Positions 32,918 through 42,773 of a stretch of 64,000 nucleotides of DNA are shown here, piece by piece. The stretch is from Clostridium saudiense (GTDB lineage: Bacteria; Bacillota; Clostridia; Clostridiales; Clostridiaceae). Below the pieces are notes generated by a model, which ran no database searches, was not told the origin of the DNA, and saw nothing but the letters and a program-made list of their open reading frames with translations. Position 1 is the stretch's first letter. Every line of letters begins with the position of its first letter. The stretch covers positions 1-64,000 of the forward strand of contig NZ_CBYM010000001.1 of NCBI RefSeq assembly GCF_000577815.1, in the 5' to 3' direction. Made by a program: the position numbers and the translations under genes.

Positions 32918-34567
32918 ATGGAAAATAAAAAAAATGACTCCTTAAAGTCTAACAAGAAGTTAATTAAAAACAAATATGTTGAGCCAATAATTACGATAGG
33001 TCTTTCTATTTTATTTGCTTTTGTAGTATTAATATCAATACAAAGCATGATGGGAACAAAGACAGTTACAATAACGAATAATAAAGCAGAAGAGTATTAC
33101 TATGATGGTAAGTATGATGAAGCTATAAATGAATATATGACAATGCAAAAAGAAGATGCATGGCCAATTTGGACAGCTAGAGTAGCAGAAATATACTCAA
33201 TCCAAGGTGATATAACTCAAGCAAATAACTTATTAAAAGAAGCTATAGTAAAACGAGATAAGTTAATGCTTGAAAATGGAGATGAGTACTTAGAGCAAGA
33301 TAAAGAATTAATAAATGAAGTAGTATTTACTTTTTATATGAATAATGACTTAGAACAAGCAGAGAGCTTAGGTGAATATTATTTAGAAAGTTATAATACA
33401 TATAAACCTTTATTAAAAACAATGTTTGCTGTTTATTTAGCAAATGATGAAAAAGACTTAGCAAAAGGAATAGTAAACTCTTATCCGGTGGATAAAGATA
33501 GTGCTTATGATTTAGCTACTTTAGCTAAGATGCAAATAATGATTAATGATTATGATAATGGTTTAGAAAACTTAAGACTTTCATATGAGATTGATAAAAA
33601 TGAAATAAAATCATATGATGTTATAATGGAAGCTTGTCAATTTGATAAAGAAAAGTTATTGAAGAAAGTAACAGAATTATCAGAAGAAAATCCGAAAGTT
33701 GAAGCATATAAGGCGTGGATTAATGAAATTAATTCATTTGATGAAAAAAATATTGATTTTAGTAAAAATGTAATTGATGAAATAAAGAATAATATAAATA
33801 CTGACGAATTAGAAGAAGATTCATATGTAGATTTGTATATTAAGGCTTGGGAGAACTATAATAAAGGTCAATATGATAAAGCAAAAGAATTTGCTAATGA
33901 AGCGATATTGGCTAATAGTGATTATGAAAATACTTATGGAATGTTAATGCCTAATATATTAATTGCTACAGAAAATTCAGATAAAATCGAAGGTTATATT
34001 AGAAAAGCTATATTTAATGAACCGTATAATTACAATTTAATTGTAAATATTGCTAAGTTATATGAAGATAAATTATCTAATTTAGATAAGGCAAAGTATT
34101 ATTATGATTATGCTTTAACTTTAAATAAAAATAATGATGAATTATATTATGATTTAGCACTTCTAAACTTAAAGATGGATAAAGTTGATGATGCAATTTT
34201 AGATTTAAATAAAGCAATAGCTATAGATGAAGATAAAAGTGATTATTATAGAGCTTTAGGTACTATTTACTATAATGAAAAGGAATATGATAAAGCTATT
34301 GAAAATATAAGAAAAGCATATTCGCTTAATGAAAAAGATGTTTTAGCATTAAATAATGCAGCATGTTATTATATTACAGTAGATAAAGATGTATGGAGAG
34401 CATATTCAAATATTGAATCAGCATACAATGACATGCCAAGTTCTATTGATAGTGAATCAAAAAAACTAATTACTAATAATTATAATGCTATTAAAAAAGT
34501 ATATGATAAGTATGTTAATGATGAAAATACAATAGTAGATGTTCAAGGATTAGAATTAGCATATTAG
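32918..34567 (+). CDS. Membrane-anchored TPR protein
   Basis: A 549-aa protein with one N-terminal membrane segment (ITIGLSILFAFVVLISI) and a long extracytoplasmic or cytoplasmic series of TPR helices. Clear units are EYYYDGKYDEAINEYMTMQK near residue 55 and several near 400-500, such as YYRALGTIYYNEKEYDKAIE. TPR arrays bind partner proteins. It stands alone between terminators with AATGGAGGG before its ATG. No function can be assigned beyond scaffolding. Confidence 0.82.
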   Translation: MENKKNDSLKSNKKLIKNKYVEPIITIGLSILFAFVVLISIQSMMGTKTVTITNNKAEEYYYDGKYDEAINEYMTMQKEDAWPIWTARVAEIYSIQGDITQANNLLKEAIVKRDKLMLENGDEYLEQDKELINEVVFTFYMNNDLEQAESLGEYYLESYNTYKPLLKTMFAVYLANDEKDLAKGIVNSYPVDKDSAYDLATLAKMQIMINDYDNGLENLRLSYEIDKNEIKSYDVIMEACQFDKEKLLKKVTELSEENPKVEAYKAWINEINSFDEKNIDFSKNVIDEIKNNINTDELEEDSYVDLYIKAWENYNKGQYDKAKEFANEAILANSDYENTYGMLMPNILIATENSDKIEGYIRKAIFNEPYNYNLIVNIAKLYEDKLSNLDKAKYYYDYALTLNKNNDELYYDLALLNLKMDKVDDAILDLNKAIAIDEDKSDYYRALGTIYYNEKEYDKAIENIRKAYSLNEKDVLALNNAACYYITVDKDVWRAYSNIESAYNDMPSSIDSESKKLITNNYNAIKKVYDKYVNDENTIVDVQGLELAY

Positions 34568-34570
34568 AAA

Positions 34571-34606
34571 AATGAGAGATGATAAATATCATCTCTCATT
34601 TATTTT
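34571..34606 (+). terminator. Terminator after the TPR gene
   Basis: AATGAGAGATGAT (34571-34583) and ATCATCTCTCATT (34588-34600) form a perfect 13-bp stem around AAAT, followed by TATTTT. Confidence 0.85.
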
Positions 34607-34778
34607 GGAGAAAAGTACAAATTTAAAAAATATCTTTCCAGTTATTTGAATATATGATATTATATTATAAGAAGGAATATTCTGAATTTTATGAAAAACT
34701 ATGTAGTAATAGGTAGGCTATTTGAAAAAAATGCTGAAATATTATTGGTTTAAGTATATGGGTAGGGAGGAATTTAAA

Positions 34779-35879
34779 ATGGAACAAAAAATTAAAAAAA
34801 TAGCTTTATTAACAGGTGGTGGAGATTGTCCAGGCCTAAATGCCGTAATTAGAGCCGTAACAAAAACAGCAATATTAAATTATGGTATCGAAGTAATCGG
34901 GTATAAATTTGGATATAGAGGATTATATAATAATGATTTTGTTTCTTTAAACTTAGATTCAGTATCGGGTATACTACATAGAGGAGGTACCATTCTTTAT
35001 AGTTCAAATAAAGATAATTTATTTGATTATCTTGTAGAAGAAAATGGAGTAATGGTTAAGAGAGATGTATCTGATGTAGCAGTTGAAAATTTGAAAAAAG
35101 AAGGTGTTGATGTTTTAGTTGTAATTGGTGGTGATGGAACATTAACATCAGCTAGAGATTTTGCTAGAAAAGGTATTAATGTAATAGGTGTTCCTAAAAC
35201 TATAGATAATGATTTAGCATCTACTGATGTGACATTTGGATTTAATACTGCAATAGATGTAGTTACAGAAGCTTTAGATAGACTTCATACAACAGCAGAA
35301 TCACACCATAGAATTATGCTTTGTGAAGTAATGGGAAGAAATGCAGGATGGATAGCATTAGAATCTGGAATAGCAGGTTCAGCAGATGTAATTCTTTTAC
35401 CAGAAATACCATATGATATAAATAAAATTGCGGCAAAAGTAAAAGAAAGAGAAGAGCAAGGAAGAAACTTTACTATTATAGTAGTAGCAGAGGGAGCGAA
35501 ACCTAAAGACGGTGATGTTGTAGTATCTAAGATAGTTGCAGATAGTCCTGATCCAATAAGACTAGGTGGAATTGGTAATAAACTAGCTGATGACTTAGAA
35601 AAGTTAATTAAAGAACATGAAGTAAGATGTACTGTTTTAGGACATGTTCAAAGAGGGGGAAATACTTCTACTTACGATAGAATTCTTTCAACAAGATACG
35701 GGGTAGCAGCTGTTGAATTGATGATGGAAGGAAAGTTTGGAAGAATGGTTTGCTTAAAAGGAGATACTATAACTAGCGATACATTAGAAAATGTAATAGG
35801 ACAAAATACTAAGAAAGTAAATCCAGAAGGTGAATTAGTACAAGTTGCTAAAAAGATAGGAATATCTTTTGCAGAATAA
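34779..35879 (+). CDS. 6-phosphofructokinase (mixed-substrate type)
   Basis: A 366-aa phosphofructokinase catalysing phosphorylation of fructose-6-phosphate in glycolysis. Motifs: LTGGGDCPGLNAVIRA at the start, VIGGDGTLTSARDF near 115, VPKTIDNDL near 140 and GHVQRGGNTSTYDR near 290. The pair GGDGT (ATP-type glycine) and PKTIDND (lysine as in PPi enzymes) marks the mixed-substrate subfamily rather than classical PfkA. ATG 34779 has GGGAGGA 8 bases upstream; the frame before it is not needed. A strong terminator follows. Confidence 0.92.
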   Translation: MEQKIKKIALLTGGGDCPGLNAVIRAVTKTAILNYGIEVIGYKFGYRGLYNNDFVSLNLDSVSGILHRGGTILYSSNKDNLFDYLVEENGVMVKRDVSDVAVENLKKEGVDVLVVIGGDGTLTSARDFARKGINVIGVPKTIDNDLASTDVTFGFNTAIDVVTEALDRLHTTAESHHRIMLCEVMGRNAGWIALESGIAGSADVILLPEIPYDINKIAAKVKEREEQGRNFTIIVVAEGAKPKDGDVVVSKIVADSPDPIRLGGIGNKLADDLEKLIKEHEVRCTVLGHVQRGGNTSTYDRILSTRYGVAAVELMMEGKFGRMVCLKGDTITSDTLENVIGQNTKKVNPEGELVQVAKKIGISFAE

Positions 35880-35900
35880 TAAATAAATATTGAAGAATAT

Positions 35901-35972
35901 AAATAGTGACAAATGCAAAAAATGATTTTATATTGTGTGATTATTTTTTGTAGTATTGTCACTATTTTTAAG
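35901..35972 (+). terminator. Terminator after the phosphofructokinase gene
   Basis: AAATAGTGACAA (35901-35912) pairs perfectly with TTGTCACTATTT (35957-35968), then TT. The loop is 44 bases. Confidence 0.7.
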
Positions 35973-36129
35973 GTTAAGATTATAAGTATTTAAATTAAGT
36001 TAGATAGACTTGAATGATGTGCAAAAATGGAAAAAATTTTAGTGAAATACTTCAAAATATTCTGACAATATGATATACTTATATTAAAGTAAGAGAAATT
36101 TATTGAATCAGTGGATTTAGGAGGGTATT

Positions 36130-36909
36130 ATGAAAGAGATAAAGAAATATTTAGAATCAAGAATCGGGAAATATAGTTTCTTTTTTGAAGATTTAAAAAG
36201 TGGTTATGTGTATGGATACAATGAAAACGTTCCTATGATTGCCGCTGGGTGTATGAAACTTCCAATAGCTGTTTCATTAATTAAAGCAGTAGAAGATAAG
36301 AAAGTGGACTTTATGGATAAGGTTAAAATCCAAAGTGGAGATAAGGTTTACGGAACAGGAATTATTCATGAATTTAATGAAAGAGAATATACTGTATTTG
36401 AACTTCTTGTAATAATGTTAATACAAAGTGATAATACTGCAGCAAATAAAATTATAGATATAGTTGGAATGGAACAAATTAATGAAGATATAATTGCTAT
36501 GGGATTAAAGAATACAAGGTTAAATAGAAAGACAAATGATGAAAGAACAGCAATTACTGATGTTGAAAACATAACTACTGCTTATGATTTATCAAGAATA
36601 TGGAAACACTTAGCCAATGGAACATTTTTATCAAAAGATAATGGTCAGATGCTTATAGATATTTTAAGAAGACAGCAAATTAAAAATAAATTAGCATTAT
36701 ACATTCCTGATGATTTAAAAATAGAGATATCAAGTAAAACTGGAGACAAAAAAGGTGTTGAGAATGATACTGCTTACTTAGAATTACCAAAAGGAAAATT
36801 CACTTTTACAGTATTATCTCAAGATATACCAAATAGTGTTTATGGAACTGTATCTTTAGCTAAATGTGGTAAAATGATGTGGGATGAGGTAATGAACAAC
36901 TGGAATTAA
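36130..36909 (+). CDS. Class A beta-lactamase-fold protein lacking the catalytic serine
   Basis: A 259-aa protein of the serine hydrolase/class A beta-lactamase fold. The SDN motif (IQSDNTAANK, residues 98-100) and the KTG motif (SSKTGDKKG) are intact and the lysine of the SxxK motif is present at K43, but the serine position is glycine (G40 in AAGCMKLP). There is no signal peptide. Without the nucleophile it is unlikely to hydrolyse beta-lactams in the usual way; Cys41 one residue on is the only nearby alternative. AGGAGG precedes the start. It stands alone before the pyr operon. Confidence 0.8.
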   Translation: MKEIKKYLESRIGKYSFFFEDLKSGYVYGYNENVPMIAAGCMKLPIAVSLIKAVEDKKVDFMDKVKIQSGDKVYGTGIIHEFNEREYTVFELLVIMLIQSDNTAANKIIDIVGMEQINEDIIAMGLKNTRLNRKTNDERTAITDVENITTAYDLSRIWKHLANGTFLSKDNGQMLIDILRRQQIKNKLALYIPDDLKIEISSKTGDKKGVENDTAYLELPKGKFTFTVLSQDIPNSVYGTVSLAKCGKMMWDEVMNNWN

Positions 36910-36915
36910 ATTACA

Positions 36916-36944
36916 TTGACAAAATTTGAATGTAATGTTATTCT
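36916..36944 (+). promoter_or_regulatory. Promoter of the pyr operon
   Basis: TTGACA (36916-36921), a 17-bp spacer and TATTCT (36939-36944) form a near-consensus housekeeping promoter, about 15 bp upstream of the attenuator. Confidence 0.7.
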
Positions 36945-36956
36945 AACAAAAAAGAA

Positions 36957-37051
36957 CCTTTAAGAGAATCCGAGAGATTCATAAGGAAGTTGTAATAATA
37001 CCCATATTATAAGATTACTATACCTTCCTTATATTTTAAGGAAGGTTTTTT
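36957..37051 (+). promoter_or_regulatory. PyrR-type attenuator of the pyr operon
   Basis: Three competing structures are visible. An anti-antiterminator (36957-36986) closes on CCTTTA/TAAGG and holds GAATCCGAGAGATTC, which resembles the PyrR-binding loop. An antiterminator pairs ATAAGGAAG (36981-36989) with CTTCCTTAT (37024-37032). A terminator, ACCTTCCTT/AAGGAAGGT (37022-37046), ends in TTTTTT. With UMP bound, PyrR is expected to stabilise the first structure and allow termination. The loop is one base shorter than the published consensus. Confidence 0.82.
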
Positions 37052-37098
37052 GTATTCTTTAAATTTAACACCGTGATGTTAAAAAGGAGTGACTATAA

Positions 37099-38019
37099 AT
37101 GAAAAATAAACATTTAATAAGCCCTATGGACTTTTCTAAAGAGGAGCTTAATGAAATTTTCGAATTAGCAGAAAAAATAATTTCAAATCCAAAAGAATTT
37201 TCACATATCTGTGATGGCAAAATCTTAGCCACACTTTTTTATGAACCAAGTACAAGAACTCGTTTTAGCTTTGAAGCTGCAATGATGAGATTAGGAGGAA
37301 AAATATTAGGATTTTCTGAACCAAACTCAAGCTCTAGTGCAAAAGGAGAAACATTGGCAGACACAATCAGAATGGTTTCAATTTATTCAGATATAATTGC
37401 AATGAGACATCCTAAAGAGGGATCAGCAAAAGTTGCAAGCATGTACTCATCAGTTCCTGTTATTAATGCAGGAGATGGTGGACATCAACATCCAACTCAA
37501 ACATTAACAGATCTGTTAACTATAAAATCACAAAAAGGAAAATTAGAAGGACACACAATTGGGTTATGTGGTGACTTAAAAAACGGACGTACAGTTCAAT
37601 CTTTAATCATGGCCATGTCTAGATATAAAGATACTAAATTTATACTTATATCTCCAAAAGAATTAGTAATTCCAGAATATATAAGAGAAGAAGTGCTAAA
37701 AAGAAATAATATATCTTTTAGAGAAGTAGAAAATATAGAAGAAGTAATTGAAGAATTAGATATACTATATATGACAAGGATCCAAAAAGAAAGATTCTTT
37801 AATGAAGAAGAATATTTAAGACTAAAAGATTGCTATATATTAAATAATGAAAAAATGCAAAAAGCAAAACCGGATATGATAGTAATGCATCCACTTCCAA
37901 GAGTAAATGAAATTGCAACAGAAGTTGATAGTGATGACAGAGCTGTATATTTTAAACAAGCAGAATATGGAATGTATGTAAGAATGGCTTTAATAGTTAA
38001 GTTGTTGGAGGTAATGTAA
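37099..38019 (+). CDS. pyrB: Aspartate carbamoyltransferase, catalytic subunit
   Basis: A 306-aa enzyme that joins carbamoyl phosphate and aspartate in the first committed step of pyrimidine synthesis. The carbamoyl-phosphate motif [14 protein letters not shown] (about residues 49-62) is intact, as are [16 protein letters not shown] and [25 protein letters not shown] precedes the ATG. It overlaps pyrI by one base, forming the two-subunit allosteric type found in enterobacteria and clostridia. Confidence 0.97.
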   Translation: MKNKHLISPMDFSKEELNEIFELAEKIISNPKEFSHICDGKILATLFYEPSTRTRFSFEAAMMRLGGKILGFSEPNSSSSAKGETLADTIRMVSIYSDIIAMRHPKEGSAKVASMYSSVPVINAGDGGHQHPTQTLTDLLTIKSQKGKLEGHTIGLCGDLKNGRTVQSLIMAMSRYKDTKFILISPKELVIPEYIREEVLKRNNISFREVENIEEVIEELDILYMTRIQKERFFNEEEYLRLKDCYILNNEKMQKAKPDMIVMHPLPRVNEIATEVDSDDRAVYFKQAEYGMYVRMALIVKLLEVM

Positions 38020-38450
38020 TGCTACAAATAACTAGTATAAAAAATGGATTTATGTTAGACCATATAAAAGCTGGCATGGGTGTTAAAATATTTAGATATT
38101 TACATTTAGATGAACTTGGACATCAAGTTGCGTTAATTATAAATGCTGATAGCAAAAAAATGGGTAAAAAAGATATAATAAAAATCGAAAATTTAGAAAA
38201 TATAAATTATACAGTGCTTGGATTACTTTCTCCAGGTATCACAATAAATGAAGTAAGAAATGAAGTTATTATAAGTAAGGTTAAACCAGAACTTCCAGAA
38301 GAAGTTCAAGATATATTAACATGCCAAAATCCTAATTGTATTACTTCGGTAGAAAATTATATACCACATAGCTTTAAGTTATTAGATAGAGAAAAAGGAA
38401 GCTATAAATGTGAATATTGTGAACAAATTATAAATCCAAGTGAGGTATAA
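38019..38450 (+). CDS. pyrI: Aspartate carbamoyltransferase, regulatory subunit
   Basis: A 143-aa regulatory chain. The N-terminal nucleotide-binding domain includes [19 protein letters not shown], and the C-terminal zinc domain has four Cys in CQNPNCI and YKCEYCEQ. It binds CTP/ATP and transmits allosteric control to PyrB. It is coupled to pyrB by a one-base overlap. Confidence 0.96.
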   Translation: MLQITSIKNGFMLDHIKAGMGVKIFRYLHLDELGHQVALIINADSKKMGKKDIIKIENLENINYTVLGLLSPGITINEVRNEVIISKVKPELPEEVQDILTCQNPNCITSVENYIPHSFKLLDREKGSYKCEYCEQIINPSEV

Positions 38451-38455
38451 AAGTT

Positions 38456-39652
38456 ATGAGTTTATTAATAAAGAATGCTAATGTCATAGATGCAAATGGA
38501 AATTTTCAAGGCGATATATTAATAATAGATGGAATAATTAATCAAATTGGTAAAGAAATAAATAAAGAGGGTATTGAAGTGATTGATGCAAAGGGATATA
38601 CAGTGATGCCTTCTTTTATAGATACTCATGCTCATTTTAGAGAGCCAGGGTTAATGCATAAGGAAGATATAGAAAGTGGTTCTAAAGCTGCAGCAAAAGG
38701 TGGATATACTGGAGTATGTTTAATGGGAAATACTAATCCGATTTGCTCAACAAAAGAAGTTGTAGAGTATGTTAGAAATAGAGCTAAAGAAGTTGGATTA
38801 ATTGATGTTCATCAATGTGTATCAATTACAGAAAACTTTTGTGGAAAGTCTATAGAACACTTAGAAGCTTTTAATGATGATAAAGAACTTGTGGCTATAA
38901 CTGATGATGGCGTTGGGGTTATGGACTCGAGTGTTATGATGAAAGCTATGGAAAAAGCAAAAGAAAGCAATTGGATTGTAATGTCTCATGCTGAAGACAA
39001 AACATTTTCTAAAATAGATATGAGAATTGCAGAAGACTTAATGACTATAAGAGATTTGTATTTAGCTAAAGTAACAGGTGCAAGATTACATATGGCCCAT
39101 GTGAGTACAGTTGAATCAATTAATGCAATAAGAAGAACTAAAAATGAAGGTGGAAATGTAACTTGTGAGGTTACACCACATCATATAGGATTAACAACAG
39201 ATATAAGTAATTATAGAGTAAATCCTCCAATAAGAGAAAAAGAAGATGTTAATGCAATAATAGAAGGAATTAAAGATGGGACTGTTGACTGTATAGGTAC
39301 AGACCATGCGCCGCATACTGAAGAAGATAAGAAAAATGGTGCGCCAGGAATGGTAGGATTAGAAACTTCGTTTAGTATTTGTTACACAGAATTAGTAAAA
39401 AATAATAATATATCTATAAATAAATTAAGTGAATTAATGTCTAAAAATCCAGCAAATATCCTTAGAATGAACAAAGGAACAATTTCAGTTGGAAAAGATG
39501 GAGATTTAGTATTAGTTGATTTAAATAAAGAAGTAACAATTGACAAAGAAACATTTGTATCTAAAGGTAAAAATACTCCTTTCCAAGGAAGAAAATACTT
39601 TGGAGAAGTTATAAAGACTATAAGAGGCGGTAAAGTAATATATAGTAAATAG
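38456..39652 (+). CDS. pyrC: Dihydroorotase
   Basis: A 398-aa class I dihydroorotase that closes carbamoyl-aspartate to dihydroorotate. Metal-binding and catalytic motifs are present: [12 protein letters not shown] near residue 60, MSHAEDK near 180, [10 protein letters not shown], and [12 protein letters not shown] near 285. The gene starts 5 bp after pyrI, with weak AAGT upstream of the ATG, so translation is probably coupled. Confidence 0.96.
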   Translation: MSLLIKNANVIDANGNFQGDILIIDGIINQIGKEINKEGIEVIDAKGYTVMPSFIDTHAHFREPGLMHKEDIESGSKAAAKGGYTGVCLMGNTNPICSTKEVVEYVRNRAKEVGLIDVHQCVSITENFCGKSIEHLEAFNDDKELVAITDDGVGVMDSSVMMKAMEKAKESNWIVMSHAEDKTFSKIDMRIAEDLMTIRDLYLAKVTGARLHMAHVSTVESINAIRRTKNEGGNVTCEVTPHHIGLTTDISNYRVNPPIREKEDVNAIIEGIKDGTVDCIGTDHAPHTEEDKKNGAPGMVGLETSFSICYTELVKNNNISINKLSELMSKNPANILRMNKGTISVGKDGDLVLVDLNKEVTIDKETFVSKGKNTPFQGRKYFGEVIKTIRGGKVIYSK

Positions 39653-39691
39653 GTTTAGTATTATCATAAGTGGAGAAAGGTGAAAGTGAAT

Positions 39692-40564
39692 ATGAAAAGT
39701 TTTATAATGGATAAATTATATAAAAGAGTTGAAGAAAGAGGAGTTGTGTGCTTAGGGTTAGATACAGCTGTTGAGTATATACCTACACATGTTTTAGAAG
39801 GAAGATCATTAGAAGATGCAATATTTGAATATAATAAAGCAATTATAGATGAAACTTTAGATGTTGTAGCTTGCTTTAAAGTTCAAATAGCATATTATGA
39901 AGCTTTAGGATTAGCTGGACTTATGGCATATAAGAAAACACTAGAATATTTAAGAGAAAGAGATGCTATTATCATTGCAGATATAAAAAGAGGAGACATA
40001 ATGGCAACTGCAACTCAATATGCTAAGGGGCATTTTAGTGGGGATTTTGAAGCAGACTTTATTACATTAAGTCCATACATGGGTATGGATAGTATAGAAC
40101 CATATATGCCATATATGGAAAGTGGAAATAAGGGTGTTTTTGTATTAGTTAGAACTTCAAACCCAGGGGCTGAAGATATAGAAAATATAGATACAAAAGA
40201 TAATAGTAAGGTTTATAAAGTTGTAGGTGATAAGCTTACTAAAATGGGTGAGTCTGTAAAAGGTGAATGTGGATATTCAGCAATAGGTGGAGTTATTGGA
40301 TGTACTCATGTTGAAGAAGGTAAGGAAATAAGAGAAAGATATAAAGATATGTTCTTCTTAATACCTGGATATGGTGCACAAGGTGGAAAGGCAGAAGATG
40401 TAGCTTTATACTTAAGAGATGGAAATGGTGGAGTTGTAAACTCATCAAGAGCTATTCTTTTAGCATATAAAAAGGAAAATAAACCAGAAGAATTTGCTGC
40501 TTGTGCAAGAAGAGAAGCTATAAGAATGAGAGATGAAATAAGAAACGCAGTTAATAGTCTTTAG
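39692..40564 (+). CDS. pyrF: Orotidine 5'-phosphate decarboxylase
   Basis: A 290-aa type 2 OMP decarboxylase making UMP. Motifs: VCLGLDTAVEYIP near the start, CFKVQIAYYEALG, and the catalytic IIADIKRGDI with the Asp-Lys-Asp charge network. Length fits the long form (PyrF type 2), not the 230-aa form. ATG 39692 follows AGAAAGGTGA with 9-base spacing; the in-frame GTG at 39680 sits inside that site. Confidence 0.94.
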   Translation: MKSFIMDKLYKRVEERGVVCLGLDTAVEYIPTHVLEGRSLEDAIFEYNKAIIDETLDVVACFKVQIAYYEALGLAGLMAYKKTLEYLRERDAIIIADIKRGDIMATATQYAKGHFSGDFEADFITLSPYMGMDSIEPYMPYMESGNKGVFVLVRTSNPGAEDIENIDTKDNSKVYKVVGDKLTKMGESVKGECGYSAIGGVIGCTHVEEGKEIRERYKDMFFLIPGYGAQGGKAEDVALYLRDGNGGVVNSSRAILLAYKKENKPEEFAACARREAIRMRDEIRNAVNSL

Positions 40565-40577
40565 GAGGATGGAGTTT

Positions 40578-41315
40578 ATGAAGTACACACAAGGAAAAAT
40601 ATTATTAAATCAAGAAATTCAAAATGGAATCTTTAAGATGGTTGTTGAAGATAAAAATGAAGCAAAAGCAGGTCAGTTTTATATGCTTAAGCATAATGGA
40701 GCAACTCTTCTTCCAAGGCCTATAAGTGTATGTGAAACTGATGGGGAAACACTTACTTTTGTTTATGCTGTTGTAGGTGCTGGAACTAAGGAATATGCAG
40801 AGCTAAAAGTGGGAGATACAATAAGTTTAAATGGGCCTTTAGGTAATGGATTTAACTTAGAAGAGGACTATGGAAGAGTTGCTTTAGTAAGTGGAGGAAT
40901 TGGTACAGCACCAATGTTAGAACTTTCTAAAAGGCTAAGAGAAAAGAATAAAGATATAAAAATGGATCTTTATGCAGGATTTAGAGATGATGTATATTTA
41001 ATAGATGAAATAAATGAATTTGTTGATAAAAGCTTTGTTTCTACAAATACAGGAAAATATGGTCATAAGGGATTTGTAACAGAAATATTAGATTTAGATA
41101 AATATGATACAGTATTATGTTGCGGTCCTGAAGTTATGATGAAAAGAGTTGTAGAAATGTGTAAAGAAAAGCAAGTAAAAGTATATGTTTCAATGGAAAA
41201 ACATATGGCTTGTGGAGTAGGAGCATGTCTAGTGTGTACTTGTAAGACTAAAGATGGAAATAAAAGAACTTGTAAAGATGGTCCAGTATTTGATGGATAC
41301 TATGTAGAATTATAA
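40578..41315 (+). CDS. pyrK: Dihydroorotate dehydrogenase B, electron transfer subunit
   Basis: A 245-aa FAD and 2Fe-2S protein that passes electrons from PyrD to NAD. Visible are the FAD-binding LPRPISVCE, the NAD-binding ALVSGGIGTAPMLELSK and the C-terminal iron-sulfur cluster CGVGACLVCTCK with a further Cys in RTCKDGPVF. ATG 40578 fits TTAGGAGG best; the ATG at 40569 is too close to it. PyrD follows 21 bp later. Confidence 0.95.
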   Translation: MKYTQGKILLNQEIQNGIFKMVVEDKNEAKAGQFYMLKHNGATLLPRPISVCETDGETLTFVYAVVGAGTKEYAELKVGDTISLNGPLGNGFNLEEDYGRVALVSGGIGTAPMLELSKRLREKNKDIKMDLYAGFRDDVYLIDEINEFVDKSFVSTNTGKYGHKGFVTEILDLDKYDTVLCCGPEVMMKRVVEMCKEKQVKVYVSMEKHMACGVGACLVCTCKTKDGNKRTCKDGPVFDGYYVEL

Positions 41316-41336
41316 AAGACCAAAGGAGAAGATAAA

Positions 41337-42233
41337 ATGTTAAAAGTTAATATAAATGGATTAGATTTTAAAAACCCAGTAATAGCGGCATCAGGAACCT
41401 TTGGTTTTGGAGCAGAATATAACAATTTTTATGATGTAGGAATTTTAGGAGGTATTTCATCAAAGGGATTAACTTTAAATGAAAAGGCAGGAAATGATGG
41501 TATAAGAGTTTTTGAAACTCCATCAGGAATGATGAATTCAGTTGGCCTTCAAAATCCAGGAATAGATAGATTTATATCAGAAGAACTTCCAAAGATGAAG
41601 GAATTAGGAACTAACATTATAGCAAATGTTGGTGGTGGATGTATGGAAGATTATGAAATTGCTTTAGATAAGCTTAGAGGAACAGCTATTGACATGATAG
41701 AACTTAATATATCATGTCCAAATGTAAAGAGTGGAGGAATGGCTTTTGGAATTAAATCAGAAGTTGCTTATGAGGTTGTTAAGAAAGTTAAAGCGATAGT
41801 TGATAAGCCACTTATGGTTAAGTTATCTCCTAATGCAGAAGATATCGTAGATATGGCTATTAAATGTCAAGAAGCAGGAGCAGACTCTTTATCATTAATT
41901 AATACATTAAAGGGATTAGCAATAGATCCATACAAGAGAAAAGCTGTGTTTAATAATGTATATGCAGGGGTATCAGGACCAGCAGTTAAGCCAGTAGCTT
42001 TAAGAATGGTTCATGAAGTTGCTAAGGCAGTAGAAATACCTGTAATAGGTTTAGGTGGAATAACAACAGGGTTAGATGCCATAGAATTCATGATGGCAGG
42101 GGCTTCAGCAATTCAAATAGGAACAGTGAACTTCTTTAATCCAATGGCAGGAAAAGAAATTATCGAAGAAATGGAAGCATTTTGCAGAGATCAAGGTATT
42201 AAAGATATTAATGAAATAGTAGGAATAATATAA
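41337..42233 (+). CDS. pyrD: Dihydroorotate dehydrogenase B, catalytic subunit
   Basis: A 298-aa FMN enzyme oxidising dihydroorotate to orotate, of the NAD-dependent class 1B that needs PyrK. Catalytic Cys lies in [13 protein letters not shown] (about residue 130); [18 protein letters not shown] and [12 protein letters not shown] segments bind FMN. AAAGGAG precedes the ATG. It ends the operon; pyrE, carA/B and pyrR are not in this window and must be elsewhere. Confidence 0.96.
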   Translation: MLKVNINGLDFKNPVIAASGTFGFGAEYNNFYDVGILGGISSKGLTLNEKAGNDGIRVFETPSGMMNSVGLQNPGIDRFISEELPKMKELGTNIIANVGGGCMEDYEIALDKLRGTAIDMIELNISCPNVKSGGMAFGIKSEVAYEVVKKVKAIVDKPLMVKLSPNAEDIVDMAIKCQEAGADSLSLINTLKGLAIDPYKRKAVFNNVYAGVSGPAVKPVALRMVHEVAKAVEIPVIGLGGITTGLDAIEFMMAGASAIQIGTVNFFNPMAGKEIIEEMEAFCRDQGIKDINEIVGII

Positions 42234-42245
42234 AATAACATAAAA

Positions 42246-42285
42246 TAGAGCTATAAATGTATTTACATTTATAGCTCTACTTTAA
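42246..42285 (+). terminator. Terminator of the pyr operon
   Basis: TAGAGCTATAAATGT (42246-42260) and ACATTTATAGCTCTA (42265-42279) form a perfect 15-bp stem around ATTT. The T-tract after it is weak (CTTTAAT). Confidence 0.75.
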
Positions 42286-42302
42286 TAGTGTATTAGTAAA
42301 AG

Positions 42303-42545
42303 TTATTTTATCAAAGTTCCTTGATGAAAAATAATTTTCCAGTATTTATCATTATATGTCCATATTGAACTTCTAATAGATTTAATGGTTATGTTATCTT
42401 TAATAAATTCTTTCTTCAATTTATATTTTGCTAATACACAATTTTCAGATATTTTTAATAAATCAAACTCTATAATTTTAAAGTTCGCATCGGCTTCATG
42501 AAATGTATGTCCTTCAGAATATTTATATATCTCTCCAAAATCCAT
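42303..42545 (-). CDS. NTF2-like (DUF4440-type) protein, N-terminally short
   Basis: An 80-aa minus-strand product: MDFGEIYKYSEGHTFHEADA, later IRSSIWTYNDKYWKIIFHQ and a GTLIK end, which match the middle and end of DUF4440/SnoaL-like domains (typically 115-125 aa). The first helix of about 30 residues is missing and an upstream stop closes the frame, so it is either a decayed gene or an unusually short member. The start at 42545 follows GGGGG on the minus strand. Function unknown. Confidence 0.6.
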   Translation of the reverse strand: MDFGEIYKYSEGHTFHEADANFKIIEFDLLKISENCVLAKYKLKKEFIKDNITIKSIRSSIWTYNDKYWKIIFHQGTLIK

Positions 42546-42731
42546 ATATATACCCCCTTTTTGTATAATACAATACAATTATACGGTAAATATTGAATAA
42601 CTCACATATAATTATAAATAGATTAGTTTATTTAAGAGGATATTTAGTTAGGAGTAATTCAAATTGTGCAGTGTGGTATAAGAAAAAATAAATACATATA
42701 ACATTATGCATAAGTGTATTTAGTAGTTGCT

Positions 42732-42773
42732 AAAAAAGCTTTATCAAAACTTATGTTTTGATAAAGCTTTTTT
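42732..42773. terminator. Strong bidirectional terminator
   Basis: AAAAAAGCTTTATCAAAAC (42732-42750) and its exact complement (42755-42773) surround TTAT. It lies directly after the symporter stop on the minus strand. Confidence 0.9.
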
